Assembly: GCA_946187695.1 (NCBI GenBank)
Contig: CAMHSB010000002.1
Span: forward strand, 62,001 to 126,000
DNA from: an uncultured Bacteroidales bacterium
Lineage (GTDB): Bacteria > Bacteroidota > Bacteroidia > Bacteroidales > Paludibacteraceae
Reading direction: 5' to 3'
DNA length: 64,000 bases
The position numbers and the translations under genes were made by a program. A model generated the notes under the pieces. That model made no database searches. It was not told where the DNA came from and saw only the letters and a list, made by a program, of their open reading frames with translations. Within the stretch, counting starts at the first letter, position 1. Each line of letters begins with the position of its first letter. Positions 1-9,318 of the stretch are shown one piece after another.

Positions 1-11
1 TACTTGTAAGT

Positions 12-1358
12 ATGAAAATGAGTAAGATGTTGCCATTGATCGCGTTAGCGTTTGTAATGGCCAGTTGCAACAAGCCGGCAGGAGAGCTCGTGGGAGCTTA
101 TAAGTCGACGAACTTTAAGGAGGCTAATCCTTATGGTATGTTGTTTATCAAGAAAGGTAGTTTTATGATGGGTGCCAACACGCAGTCGGCTGTATTCGAG
201 CAGCCCGATAACATCGTGATGGTAACTGTTGATGCGTTCTGGATGGACGAGACCGAGATTACGAATAATGAGTATCATCAATTCGTTAATTGGGTACGTG
301 ACTCGATCGCATTGACCAACCTGATAGCTGCCGGTATGACGGATTATGCCATTCAGCCGAAAGATGAAGATTTCGACGAGGATAATTTCCGTATCGACTG
401 GAGTAAACGTGTGCCTTGGAAGAGCAAAGAGGAGGATGTGGTTGACGCTTTGTCGACCATGTACTACTCGGATGGTCGTTTGAACACGAACAACCTGCAC
501 TACCGTTACACATGGGTCAACATGGATGAGGCGCTTCCGCAACGTAATAAGTTCGATGTGGCAACAAGTACCTATCCTCCCGGAGCAACGGCACGTGTAG
601 ATACGTTCTGGGTAAATGAGAGAGGCGAGATTCAGGATTCGACTATTGTTCGTCCTTTGCGTGAGCCGAAGGACTTGTTGACCGGTCGTATTATCAGTAT
701 CTATCCGGATACGCTCGTGTGGGCACGTGACTTCCAGTTCTCGTACAATGACCCGCTGTTGCATATGTACTTCAAGCATCCGGGATATGCAGAGTATCCG
801 GTTGTTGGTGTAACCTGGGAGCAGGCGCATGCGTTCTGTAACTGGCGTACGAAGTTGTTCAATATGAACTCGTCAATCGAGGTGAACGAGTACCGTTTGC
901 CGACGGAGGCTCAATGGGAGTATGCTGCTCGTGGCGGTCGTAAGATGGCTATGTATCCTTGGGGTAGTAACTACGCTCGTGACGGCAAGGGTTGCTTCTT
1001 TGCTAACTTTAAGCCGTACCGTGGTGCTTACAACGATGATACGGGAACAACGACAATGAAGGTGGCTCAATTCCGTCCGAATGATTTCGGTCTGTTCGAT
1101 ATGGCCGGAAACGTATCGGAGTGGACGAACTCTGCATACCAGAGTGCTGCCAATACGCATATTCATGACCTCAATCCTGATTATAGCTACATGGCTCGTA
1201 AGGCCGATCCGGACATCTTGAAACGTAAGGTTGTCAAGGGTGGTAGCTGGAAGGATATCAGCTATTTCATGCAGTGCGGCGTTCGTACGTACGAGTATCA
1301 GTATGAGAGCCGTCCGTACATCGGCTTCCGCTGCGTTCGCGCGTATATAGGCGAATAA
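12..1358 (+). CDS. porK: PorK/GldK, T9SS outer-membrane ring lipoprotein
   Basis: Lipoprotein of 448 aa that with PorN forms the periplasmic ring of the type IX secretion system under the outer membrane. The N-terminus is a lipoprotein signal ending in the lipobox MASC (Cys19). The body is a formylglycine-generating-enzyme-like (sulfatase-modifying factor) fold, shown by RLPTEAQWEYAARGG near residue 296, the FGLFDMAGNVSEWTN block and the C-terminal VVKGGSW and IGFRCVRA motifs. PorK homologues keep this fold as a structural module. It heads porK-L-M-N in the canonical order. Only 11 bases precede the ATG in the window, so an upstream porP or promoter cannot be judged. Confidence 0.95.
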   Translation: MKMSKMLPLIALAFVMASCNKPAGELVGAYKSTNFKEANPYGMLFIKKGSFMMGANTQSAVFEQPDNIVMVTVDAFWMDETEITNNEYHQFVNWVRDSIALTNLIAAGMTDYAIQPKDEDFDEDNFRIDWSKRVPWKSKEEDVVDALSTMYYSDGRLNTNNLHYRYTWVNMDEALPQRNKFDVATSTYPPGATARVDTFWVNERGEIQDSTIVRPLREPKDLLTGRIISIYPDTLVWARDFQFSYNDPLLHMYFKHPGYAEYPVVGVTWEQAHAFCNWRTKLFNMNSSIEVNEYRLPTEAQWEYAARGGRKMAMYPWGSNYARDGKGCFFANFKPYRGAYNDDTGTTTMKVAQFRPNDFGLFDMAGNVSEWTNSAYQSAANTHIHDLNPDYSYMARKADPDILKRKVVKGGSWKDISYFMQCGVRTYEYQYESRPYIGFRCVRAYIGE

Positions 1359-1398
1359 TCATTATAGAAAATTAATTATAAAAACAAGCAATACAATT

Positions 1399-2352
1399 AT
1401 GGCTACAGAAAAAGCGAACCAAAGTTTTGGTGCAAGATTCTTTCATTGGTATGAGTCTTACGACGGAAAGAACGTTGTAAACATTATTTATTCGGTAGGT
1501 GCATCGGTCGTTATTATCGGTGCGTTGTTTAAGATTCTGCACTGGCCGGGTGCAAGTCAGGTGCTTATGATCGGTATGTTTACCGAGGCATTCTTGTTCT
1601 TGATCGGTACGTTGGAGCATCCGCATCCGGAGTTCCACTGGGAGAATGTATTCCCGCAGTTGTTGGAGTATGGTACGAAACCGGAATTGTTGGAAGAGAA
1701 GTCCAAACAACCGCGTCCTACTTTGTTAGGTGCAGGTGTTGCAGGTTCTCCGGTTGGAGCAGCCAGCGGTGTGGCTGTAGCAGGTGCAGCAGCCAGCGGT
1801 GTGGCTGTAGCAGGTGCAGCAGCAGAACCGTCCGCTAAGGCTCCGGGCTTGAAGGATGAAGATTTCAAAGCACTGAAAGAAGGTATTGGTGAGTTGGCTA
1901 AGACGGCTACGCAGTTTGCAGAGTTGGGTAAGGTGGCTCAGAGTGGAGTTAAACTGAATGAGAAATTGGTTGCAGCAGAGGCAGCAACGAGCGAGTATGC
2001 TGCCAAGTTGGCTAACGTAGGTATTGCTACGGATAATCTGTCGCAGGCTGCAAGCGGTCTTTCGGGTGCTTATACGCAGATAGGCGCAGACATGAAGAGT
2101 GTGGCTGAGGAGACGAAGGCATATAAGGCAGGTGTAGAGCAAGTAGGTAAGAGCATTGCTGCATTGAACTCGGTATATGAGTTGCAACTTCAGGCTGTCA
2201 ATGCACAGACGGCTGCACAGAAAGAGGCTGTTGCTGCTGCGAAGGAAGCTGCAGAGGCTCAGGTAGCATTTGCTCAGAGCACCAAGCAGTTGCAGAAGCA
2301 GGTAGCTGACCTGAACGGCATCTATGGTAATATGCTGAATGCACTCGCATAA
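1399..2352 (+). CDS. porL: PorL/GldL, T9SS inner-membrane motor subunit
   Basis: 317 aa inner-membrane protein. PorL and PorM form the proton-driven motor that energises type IX secretion (and gliding where present). Two hydrophobic helices sit near the N-terminus, about residues 31-75, around the signature GALFKILHWPGA. A long Ala-rich cytoplasmic region follows that looks largely helical. The linker at about residues 118-143 holds a perfect 30-bp tandem duplication that encodes ASGVAVAGAA twice. It lies 40 nt after porK and 46 nt before porM, consistent with one operon. Confidence 0.95.
   Translation: MATEKANQSFGARFFHWYESYDGKNVVNIIYSVGASVVIIGALFKILHWPGASQVLMIGMFTEAFLFLIGTLEHPHPEFHWENVFPQLLEYGTKPELLEEKSKQPRPTLLGAGVAGSPVGAASGVAVAGAAASGVAVAGAAAEPSAKAPGLKDEDFKALKEGIGELAKTATQFAELGKVAQSGVKLNEKLVAAEAATSEYAAKLANVGIATDNLSQAASGLSGAYTQIGADMKSVAEETKAYKAGVEQVGKSIAALNSVYELQLQAVNAQTAAQKEAVAAAKEAAEAQVAFAQSTKQLQKQVADLNGIYGNMLNALA
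1761..1820 (+). repeat. 30-bp perfect tandem duplication inside porL
   Basis: Bases 1761-1790 and 1791-1820 are identical 30-mers, each beginning agccagcggtgtggctg. The duplication adds ten residues to the Ala-rich linker of PorL without changing the frame. Exact identity indicates a recent slippage or unequal crossover event. Confidence 0.95.
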
Positions 2353-2398
2353 TCAATTGAACTACAATTAATTAGAATAACAATAAAACACTTCAGCA

Positions 2399-3967
2399 AT
2401 GGGTGGAGCAAAAAACTGTCCGGAAACCCCGAGACAAAAGATGATTGGTATGATGTACTTGGTGCTCACCGCCATGTTGGCGTTGAACGTAAGTACGGAT
2501 ATCCTCAATGGTTTTACATTGGTGGATAACAGTTTGCACTCCTCTATCGCTGCATCGGATACACGAAATGCGAAACTCTATAACGATTTTAGGGCTGCTA
2601 ATGCAGATAACCCGGAGAAGACGCAAGAGTGGTTCGATAAGGCCATAGAAGTTCAGAAGCGTGCAGATTCACTTTTCAATTATATTCAGGATTTCAAGGA
2701 GCACATCGCTATCTTGGCTGACGGCCAAAAGACGGTAAATGAGTGGAAGGCGCAAGGTATCGATCCGACGATGCATATCGAAGGAAACTCGAACTTGGAT
2801 GTAACCGGTCAATATGCGATTGTACAAGGTAACGGTTTGAAACTGAAAGAGATCGTTGCATACTATCGTGATTTTGCTGCTGATTTGGCAGCACAAGATG
2901 CGGAGCTGCGTCAATCGATTCTGCAGAATCTGGCTACCGAGCGTGGGTATAATGCACATGAGAAAGACTCGTGCGACTGGGAAGTAGCTATTTTCGATGG
3001 TATGCCTGTTGGTGCGTCGATCACTATCCTGACTAAGATGCAGAATGACGTCCGTTCGACGGAGAGTCAGTTGATACAATACTTAATGGATCGTACGGAC
3101 GCGGGTGACCTGCGCGTGAATAAACTGAACGCGTACGTGATTCCGAATTCGAACTATGTGATTCGTGGTGGTAAATATTCGGCGCAGATTATCTTGGCAG
3201 CTGTAGACTCGACGCAACGTCCGGAGTATTATATCGAGGGACAACGTATCAACGATCAAGGTCTCTATGAGGTAGCAGCTTCGGGAACCGGTTTGAAGAA
3301 ATATACCGGTTGGATTGCTTACCAGAACCCGGCTACGGGTGAGATGGAGAACCTGCATTTCTCGAGTGAATACAGTGTCGGTGAGCCTGCTGTGACGATT
3401 TCGAACACAGACTTGAACATTATGTATCGTGGATATGACAATAAGTTCTCTATCTCGGTACCGGGTGTATCGAACGACAAGGTTAAAGTGAGCGTTAGCG
3501 GTGCTTCCGCACGTCAGCAAGGTGGTCTGTGGATCATCAAGCCGGGTGACGGTCCGAAGAACGTTACGATCTCGGTATCTGCTGAGTTGGACGGTCGCAT
3601 GCAATCGATGGGTAGCAGAGAGTACCGTGTGAAAGCGTTGCCGAAACCGGGTGCTTACTTTAAGTCCGGTGAGACGGAGTATTCAGAAGGAAACATCTCT
3701 CGTGGTGCTTTGCTTAATTCGGGTGCTACCGTTATTGCATCTTATGGTCCGGACGGTCTGCTTGACTTGCCGTTCCAGATTACGAGTTTCAAGGTAAATA
3801 TCAACGGAATGTTGACGGAGGCCAGAGGCAACCGTTTCACTCGTGATCAGTTAGATCGTATGGGTAAACTGAAAATGGGTGCGATGGTCGTAATCAATGA
3901 TATCCGTGCTAAAGGCCCGGATGGAAAGGAAGTTCGTCTGTCTCCGATTGCACTATCGTTGAATTAA
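2399..3967 (+). CDS. porM: PorM/GldM, T9SS motor stator/rotor subunit
   Basis: 522 aa. PorM has a single N-terminal transmembrane helix that enters the PorL helix bundle and a long periplasmic arm that reaches the PorK/PorN ring, transmitting proton-motive force. The sequence shows the family N-terminus (CPETPRQKMIGMMYLVLTAM, helix about residues 17-35) followed by a helical first periplasmic domain and later beta-rich domains, including a C-terminal region ending VRLSPIALSLN. Length matches the family (about 515-530 aa). Spacing places it in the porKLMN operon. Confidence 0.95.
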   Translation: MGGAKNCPETPRQKMIGMMYLVLTAMLALNVSTDILNGFTLVDNSLHSSIAASDTRNAKLYNDFRAANADNPEKTQEWFDKAIEVQKRADSLFNYIQDFKEHIAILADGQKTVNEWKAQGIDPTMHIEGNSNLDVTGQYAIVQGNGLKLKEIVAYYRDFAADLAAQDAELRQSILQNLATERGYNAHEKDSCDWEVAIFDGMPVGASITILTKMQNDVRSTESQLIQYLMDRTDAGDLRVNKLNAYVIPNSNYVIRGGKYSAQIILAAVDSTQRPEYYIEGQRINDQGLYEVAASGTGLKKYTGWIAYQNPATGEMENLHFSSEYSVGEPAVTISNTDLNIMYRGYDNKFSISVPGVSNDKVKVSVSGASARQQGGLWIIKPGDGPKNVTISVSAELDGRMQSMGSREYRVKALPKPGAYFKSGETEYSEGNISRGALLNSGATVIASYGPDGLLDLPFQITSFKVNINGMLTEARGNRFTRDQLDRMGKLKMGAMVVINDIRAKGPDGKEVRLSPIALSLN

Positions 3968-3979
3968 TTACATAAGCAT

Positions 3980-4927
3980 ATGATGAAGAAGATTTGTGTT
4001 ATTGCGTGTTTGATGTTGGGCGTAGTAACGTCTCAGGCACAACATCAAGTGACCTCGTTCTTTGACGAGATGGGTAGCGCACGTATTCAGACGGAGGAGT
4101 TCTCCAAAGCTCATGATACGATTGTGATGGTGGATCACCGCATTGATGATGTGATCTGGTCGCGTTATGTATATCGTATCATCGATATGCGTTTCAAGCA
4201 GAACTATCAGCTCTATTTCCCGACGAAGTCGGACGATGCGGACTACCGAAATCTCTTTAAAGTGATTACGGATGCCGTTGTTGACGGTCTGCCTATTTAC
4301 GAGAAGAACATGGAGACGATCAAGCCTGATTTCAAGCAGGATCCGATCGCTCGTAAGAGTATTCCGACTATGTTTATGGCAGATGATCCGATGGCCGATT
4401 ATTCGGATGATCCTACCCACTTTGATATCATGGAGTCGGATGCTATGTTGATCCACTACGATAGTATCGCTGATGAGTTGTCGTTCCACTTCTATCCGTT
4501 TGAGAAGATGGTTCGCAATCAGTTGAAATATCTGATTCAGGAAGTGGTATTCTTCGACAAGCACACGTCCCGTTTGCATACTAAGATCATGGGTATCGCG
4601 CCCTTACAGTCGGATCTGATCATGACGCGCGACAGCTCGGATATCATGGCCTCGTTGCGTGAGTCGATCATGTTCTGGATTCCGTTTGATAAGCTGCGTC
4701 CGTACATTGCCATGCAGTATGCGATTCCGAATCGTAACGAAGTGAAGCGTGTAACGTACGATGAGTTCTTCCAGAAACGTTTGTTCACCTCCTACATCGT
4801 TGGTGAGGGTAATATGTACAACCGTTGGATCCCGGATTACTCACGTTCGGAAGAGGAGGTTAAAAAAGAGCAGGCCCGTATTGCTACGGAGTTGCTTAAC
4901 TTTGAGCAAGATCTCTGGGAATATTAA
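3980..4927 (+). CDS. porN: PorN/GldN, T9SS periplasmic ring protein
   Basis: 315 aa periplasmic partner of PorK. A signal peptide is visible (MMKKICVIACLMLGVVTSQAQ, cut after AQA). The mature part has the family's helical and Asp-rich character, for example the W-IPFDKLRPYIAMQYAIPN segment near residue 235. An alternative start is the next ATG at 3983. Its stop TAA overlaps the ATG of ftsX by one base, so expression is probably coupled. Dedicated role: outer-membrane-associated ring of the T9SS. Confidence 0.93.
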   Translation: MMKKICVIACLMLGVVTSQAQHQVTSFFDEMGSARIQTEEFSKAHDTIVMVDHRIDDVIWSRYVYRIIDMRFKQNYQLYFPTKSDDADYRNLFKVITDAVVDGLPIYEKNMETIKPDFKQDPIARKSIPTMFMADDPMADYSDDPTHFDIMESDAMLIHYDSIADELSFHFYPFEKMVRNQLKYLIQEVVFFDKHTSRLHTKIMGIAPLQSDLIMTRDSSDIMASLRESIMFWIPFDKLRPYIAMQYAIPNRNEVKRVTYDEFFQKRLFTSYIVGEGNMYNRWIPDYSRSEEEVKKEQARIATELLNFEQDLWEY

Positions 4928-5787
4928 TGCGGAAACATCGATTTCGTAATTCGTATTTGATTTCCGCCGTCAGTGTATCACTTGTGCTGTGCCTGATAGG
5001 CTTGGAATGTGTGCTCCTGCTTTCTGCAGGGGCACTTGTTACACGCATGCGCGAGAACATCACGCTCACGGCCGTGCTATCTATGGATGTAGATAGTGCG
5101 CAGTGTGCACGCTTAGAGGCCGTGCTGAATGCCGGACAACAGTGCAGTTCGTATAAGTATGTATCGTCAGAGCAGGCCTTGGAGGAGCATATCCGCTCTC
5201 TTGGCGAGGACCCGAGTAAGTTCTTAGGGTATAATCCGCTCTGTGCCAGCTACGAGATTCATCCGACGGATGCCTACAGTGCACCGGATAGTTTGGCGAT
5301 GATGGCTGCCAAGCTGGAATCGCTTCCCTATGTGACGGAGGTGCTTTATCCCCGTGATTTGGCAAATCTGATGAGCCGTAACGTGCAGGATTTTTCTTGG
5401 ATTCTGCTGGCTGTCGCTTTGGCCTTACTGCTGGTGTCGATGGTGCTGATTGTGAACACGATCCGTTTGCAGATCTACGCCAAACGATTCCTCATCAATA
5501 CGATGACTTTGGTCGGTGCTACGTCTTGGGTGACACGCCGGCCGTTTGTGCTGCGGAACATGTTCATGGGCTTTATGTCCGGTATCGTGGCGTTGGCAGT
5601 GCTGGGCGGCATGGTGTATTACATCGAATTCCGTCTGGGCTTGATGCTCTTCCCGCTTACGTGGCAGAATATTACGTTTGTCTCTGCGATTGTGCTCTGC
5701 TGTGGGATTCTGATCACCCTTTTCGCATCGCTGATTGCTACCGGTAAGTATATCCGTATGGACAATAACTCGTTGTACGAGATTTGA
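4927..5787 (+). CDS. ftsX: FtsX-like cell division ABC transporter permease
   Basis: 286 aa membrane protein. FtsX pairs with the ATPase FtsE and relays division signals to periplasmic cell-wall hydrolases. One helix lies at about residues 11-36, an extracytoplasmic domain follows with the family segment around YVSSEQALEEHIRSLGEDPS, and three further helices occur at about 155-180, 205-230 and 250-270. No ftsE is adjacent, as is usual in Bacteroidota. The gene starts on the last base of the porN stop codon. Confidence 0.9.
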   Translation: MRKHRFRNSYLISAVSVSLVLCLIGLECVLLLSAGALVTRMRENITLTAVLSMDVDSAQCARLEAVLNAGQQCSSYKYVSSEQALEEHIRSLGEDPSKFLGYNPLCASYEIHPTDAYSAPDSLAMMAAKLESLPYVTEVLYPRDLANLMSRNVQDFSWILLAVALALLLVSMVLIVNTIRLQIYAKRFLINTMTLVGATSWVTRRPFVLRNMFMGFMSGIVALAVLGGMVYYIEFRLGLMLFPLTWQNITFVSAIVLCCGILITLFASLIATGKYIRMDNNSLYEI

Positions 5788-5804
5788 TTAAAGTTTAGAT
5801 TTTT

Positions 5805-6020
5805 ATGAAACATACATTACCCAAACTCAACCTCATTCTGATAGCCGTTTCGGTGGTTATCATTGTGTTGGGCTTTGCCCTGATGGCAGGTGAGCCTTCG
5901 GGGGAAGTGTATAATCCGGATATTTTCTCCTTCCGCCGTATCACGGTTGGACCGATGATTTCCTTGTTCGGTTTTGTGTTCCTTTTGTTTGCCATTTTAT
6001 TCCGCGCTAAGAAGAAATGA
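5805..6020 (+). CDS. DUF3098 small membrane protein
   Basis: 71 aa with two hydrophobic helices (about residues 8-27 and 46-66) separated by a short polar loop carrying [12 protein letters not shown]. This pattern and its place between ftsX and uppP match the Bacteroidota family DUF3098, whose function is unknown. It overlaps uppP by four bases (ATGA), so the two are probably translated together. A role in envelope biogenesis is inferred from context only. Confidence 0.85.
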   Translation: MKHTLPKLNLILIAVSVVIIVLGFALMAGEPSGEVYNPDIFSFRRITVGPMISLFGFVFLLFAILFRAKKK

Positions 6021-6823
6021 GTTGGTTGGAAGCATTGCTGCTGGGCATCGTACAGGGTTTGACGGAGTTCCTCCCTGTTTCTTCGTCTGGTCATTTGGAG
6101 ATCGGTCAGGCACTTTTGGGCACGTCTGGTGACGACAACCTGTCGTTCGCCATCTTGGTGCATGTGGCTACCGTGCTCTCTACACTGGTCGTTCTGTGGC
6201 GTGAGGTGGCCCAACTCTTCAAGGGCACGTTTACTACTTTGCAATGGAATGCAGAGAAAGACTATGTGGCCAAGATATTGGTGTCGATGATACCGGTCTT
6301 CGTGGTCGGCATGTTTTTCAAAGATCAGGTGGAGGCTTTCTTCGGTAACGGACTGTTGCTGGTGGGTATCTGTCTGCTGATCACGGCTTTCCTCTTGGCG
6401 TTGAGCGAGTGGTTGCAGAAGAAACGTCAGAACACCGGACATGAGGTGACCTATAAAGATGCGTTCATCATCGGTATCGCGCAGGCTTGTGCCGTATTGC
6501 CGGGTCTGAGTCGTTCGGGTACGACCATCGCAACGGGACTCTTGTGCGGCGTGAAGAAAGAGAGTGTAGCGCAGTTCTCGTTCCTGATGGTGCTGATTCC
6601 TATTTTGGGCGAAGCTTTTCTGGATATACTGGATCTGCTGAAAGGGGAGATGACGAGTGACCTGGGCGTTGTACCGGCTATCGTCGGCTTTATGGCGGCT
6701 TTTGTGACAGGCTGTTTCGCTTGCCGTTTCATGCTCGAGATCGTACGTCGTCAACGCCTCATATGGTTTGCTATCTACTGTGCGATCGTCGGAACGACGG
6801 CTATTATCACAACTGTTTGCTGA
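6017..6823 (+). CDS. uppP: Undecaprenyl-diphosphate phosphatase UppP/BacA
   Basis: 268 aa polytopic membrane enzyme that dephosphorylates undecaprenyl diphosphate, recycling the lipid carrier for peptidoglycan and other surface glycans; it also gives bacitracin tolerance. Both family signatures are present: [14 protein letters not shown] near residue 14 and [13 protein letters not shown] near residue 162, which contribute the catalytic Glu, Ser and Arg. Length is typical. It overlaps DUF3098 upstream and is followed after one base by truB. Confidence 0.97.
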   Translation: MSWLEALLLGIVQGLTEFLPVSSSGHLEIGQALLGTSGDDNLSFAILVHVATVLSTLVVLWREVAQLFKGTFTTLQWNAEKDYVAKILVSMIPVFVVGMFFKDQVEAFFGNGLLLVGICLLITAFLLALSEWLQKKRQNTGHEVTYKDAFIIGIAQACAVLPGLSRSGTTIATGLLCGVKKESVAQFSFLMVLIPILGEAFLDILDLLKGEMTSDLGVVPAIVGFMAAFVTGCFACRFMLEIVRRQRLIWFAIYCAIVGTTAIITTVC

Positions 6824-6824
6824 T

Positions 6825-7535
6825 ATGTGGGATTTTGAGCAGGGGGAAGTATTGGCGTTTGACAAACCGCTGCACTGGACGTCCTTCGATCTGGTGGCGA
6901 AGATCCGGTGGAACCTCTGCCGCAAGTTAGGCACCAAGAAACTGAAGGTCGGGCATACGGGAACGTTAGATCCCTTAGCAACCGGAGTGGTCATCATCTG
7001 CACGGGTAAGAAAACGAAGCTCATAGACCAACTCCAGTACGATGTGAAGGAGTATATCGCCACCCTGCAGTTAGGAGCTACGACGCCGAGTTATGATCTG
7101 GAGAAGGAGATTGATGCGACCTATCCGACGGCGCATATCACCCGCGACTTGATCGACCGAACGATACCGCTCTTTTTAGGAGAACAATGGCAAGTGCCGC
7201 CGATCTTCTCCGCGGTGCAGATCAACGGCAAACGCGCCTATGAGTTTGCCCGCAAAGGGCAGGAGGTCGAACTCAAACCCAAGTTGCTGGTGATTGATGA
7301 GATAGAGGTGCTGGCGTTTGATGAAGCGAAGATGCAACTGATCATCCGCGTGGTTTGCTCCAAAGGAACCTATATCCGGGCTTTGGCGCGAGATATAGGG
7401 CAGAAACTGAACTCCGGGGCGCATCTGATAGCCTTGCGCCGAACGAGAGTGGGGAACACGAAAGTGGAAGACTGCTATACGATAGAAAAATTTTTAGACG
7501 AACTCAATAACTACGATTATGTACAAATCCAATGA
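6825..7535 (+). CDS. truB: tRNA pseudouridine55 synthase TruB
   Basis: 236 aa. Converts U55 in the T loop of tRNAs to pseudouridine. The catalytic Asp lies in KVGHTGTLDPLATGV (about residues 42-56), and the later motifs AVQINGKRAYEFAR and VVCSKGTYIRALARDIG are typical of the family. The start was set at the ATG at 6825 because an in-frame upstream codon would overlap the end of uppP by more than 50 bases and would add residues foreign to TruB. The stop is two bases before the chosen queA start. Confidence 0.96.
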   Translation: MWDFEQGEVLAFDKPLHWTSFDLVAKIRWNLCRKLGTKKLKVGHTGTLDPLATGVVIICTGKKTKLIDQLQYDVKEYIATLQLGATTPSYDLEKEIDATYPTAHITRDLIDRTIPLFLGEQWQVPPIFSAVQINGKRAYEFARKGQEVELKPKLLVIDEIEVLAFDEAKMQLIIRVVCSKGTYIRALARDIGQKLNSGAHLIALRRTRVGNTKVEDCYTIEKFLDELNNYDYVQIQ

Positions 7536-7536
7536 T

Positions 7537-8640
7537 ATGAGGCTCTGTCAGTTTAAGTTTAGACTGCCGGAGGAATTGATTGCCCAGTACCCGGCACCTT
7601 ATCGCGATGATGCGCGTTTGATGGTGCTTCACCGCAAGTCCGGTGAGATCGAGCATAAGAACCTGACCGATTTGGTGAACTATTTCGATGAGGGTGACTT
7701 GTTCGTGTTCAACGATACGAAAGTGTTCCCGGCGCGTTTATGGGGACATAAGGAGAAGACGAATGCCTTGATTGAGGTGTTCCTGCTGCGCGAGTTGAAC
7801 CATCGTACCCGTTATTGGGACGTGTTGGTGGAGCCGGCGCGTAAGATTCGTATCGGAAACAAGATCACGTTCGAGGATGACCCTGCTATCGTAGCAGAGG
7901 TGATTGATAACACGACGAGTCGCGGTCGTACGTTCCGTTTCCTGACGGACTATGACAACGAGGAGTTCGTGCCGCGTCTGTACGCCTTGGGTAGCGCCCC
8001 GCTGCCGAAATATATCAAACGTCCGATGGATCCGGAGACTTTTGAGAAATACACGGAGATCTTCCATGACCTGCCGGTACGCGATATGGATACGGAGCGT
8101 TATCAGACGATTTTTGCGGATAAGATCGGTGCGGTAGCCGTACCGGCATCCGGTCTGCATTTCTCCAAACAGCTGCTCAAACGCATGGAGATACACGGTA
8201 TCGAGACTACCTGTATGACCAGCCATGTGTCGCTGGGTATCTTCAAGGAGATTGATGTGGAGGACCTGACGAAGAACAAGATGGAGTCGGAGCAGATTAA
8301 GCTTCCGGAGCCGATGGTCAATGCGGTGAACAAAGCGCACGAGGAGCAGAAACGGATCTGCGCGGTGGGTACGGAGATCATGCGCGCTATGGAGCACGTA
8401 GCCGGCACGAACGGTTTGCTCAAAGTGTATGACGGTTGGACGAACAAGTTCATCTTCCCGCCCTATAAGTTCTCTGTGGCGAATAGTTTCTTTGTTAATT
8501 TCTACATGCCGCAGTCGAGCCAGATGCTGATGGTAGCAGCTTTTGCCGGGTACGAGAATACGATGCATGCGTATGAGGTAGCGGTCGAAGAAGGATACCG
8601 GTTCGGCGATTACGGCGATGCCATGTTGATTATAGACTAA
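7537..8640 (+). CDS. queA: S-adenosylmethionine:tRNA ribosyltransferase-isomerase QueA
   Basis: 367 aa. Transfers and rearranges the ribosyl moiety of SAM onto preQ1-modified tRNA to give epoxyqueuosine. Recognised from LPEELIAQYPAPYRDDARLM at the N-terminus, VFNDTKVFPARLWG and the AVPASGLHFSKQLL motif. The ATG at 7537 gives the family-typical start MRLCQFKF; an in-frame ATG at 7519 would overlap truB by 17 bases. Neighbouring truB suggests a tRNA-modification pair. Confidence 0.96.
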   Translation: MRLCQFKFRLPEELIAQYPAPYRDDARLMVLHRKSGEIEHKNLTDLVNYFDEGDLFVFNDTKVFPARLWGHKEKTNALIEVFLLRELNHRTRYWDVLVEPARKIRIGNKITFEDDPAIVAEVIDNTTSRGRTFRFLTDYDNEEFVPRLYALGSAPLPKYIKRPMDPETFEKYTEIFHDLPVRDMDTERYQTIFADKIGAVAVPASGLHFSKQLLKRMEIHGIETTCMTSHVSLGIFKEIDVEDLTKNKMESEQIKLPEPMVNAVNKAHEEQKRICAVGTEIMRAMEHVAGTNGLLKVYDGWTNKFIFPPYKFSVANSFFVNFYMPQSSQMLMVAAFAGYENTMHAYEVAVEEGYRFGDYGDAMLIID

Positions 8641-8654
8641 CAACTGAAAACTGA
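8641..8654 (+). repeat. Two-unit heptamer forming the queA-ung spacer
   Basis: The whole 14-base gap between the queA stop and the ung start is two heptamers, caactga and aaactga. It fits the pattern of the longer 7-nt arrays at 12121, 16103, 30082 and 58306, but with two units alone it could be chance. Confidence 0.45.
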
Positions 8655-9317
8655 ATGAACGTACGTATTGAGGAGTCATGGAAGCAAGTGTTGCAACCGG
8701 AGTTTGACAAGCCTTATTTCGAACTCCTTACTCAATATGTGCGCCAACAATATCAGACCCGTCGGTGCTTCCCGCCGGCAGGTCTGATTTTTAATGCCTT
8801 TGACTCCTGTCCTTTCGATAAGGTAAGGGTGGTGATCATCGGTCAGGATCCCTATCATGAGGACGGTCAGGCGATGGGATTGAGTTTCTCGGTGCCAGAC
8901 GGCATACAGATTCCGCCTTCTTTAGTCAATATCTACAAGGAGATTCACCGCGATTTAGGCACCCCGATTCCTCAGAGCGGTGATCTGCGTCGTTGGGCGG
9001 AGCAGGGCGTGCTGCTGCTCAACGCTACGCTGACGGTGGAGGCGCATAAGGCCGGTAGTCATCAAGGCAAAGGATGGGAAGAACTGACGGATGCGGCAAT
9101 CGCGGCGCTTAATCAAAAACGCGAGCATCTGGTCTTTATGCTCTGGGGCTCGTATGCGCAGCGTAAGGGACAGTTTATTGATCGAAGGAGACATCTGGTC
9201 TTGCAGACCTCGCATCCTTCGCCCCTGTCCGTTTACCGCGGCTTTGAGGGCTGCGGACATTTTAGTGCGGCGAATAATTATCTGATTAAACACGGCTTGG
9301 AACCGATTCAATGGTAA
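8655..9317 (+). CDS. ung: Uracil-DNA glycosylase (family 1)
   Basis: 220 aa base-excision repair enzyme that removes uracil from DNA. The water-activating motif GQDPYHEDGQAMGLSFSVP (Asp near residue 63) and the C-terminal HPSPLSVYRGFEGCGHFS loop are intact, as is LLNATLTVEAHKAGSHQGKG in the middle. Length is typical. It begins directly after a 14-base spacer from queA and ends one base before polA, so a repair gene pair is probably co-transcribed. Confidence 0.97.
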   Translation: MNVRIEESWKQVLQPEFDKPYFELLTQYVRQQYQTRRCFPPAGLIFNAFDSCPFDKVRVVIIGQDPYHEDGQAMGLSFSVPDGIQIPPSLVNIYKEIHRDLGTPIPQSGDLRRWAEQGVLLLNATLTVEAHKAGSHQGKGWEELTDAAIAALNQKREHLVFMLWGSYAQRKGQFIDRRRHLVLQTSHPSPLSVYRGFEGCGHFSAANNYLIKHGLEPIQW

Positions 9318-9318
9318 T

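Noticed and set aside
7400..7540. preQ1 riboswitch before queA
   Set aside because: queA starts two bases after truB inside an operon, leaving no leader in which an aptamer could fold.
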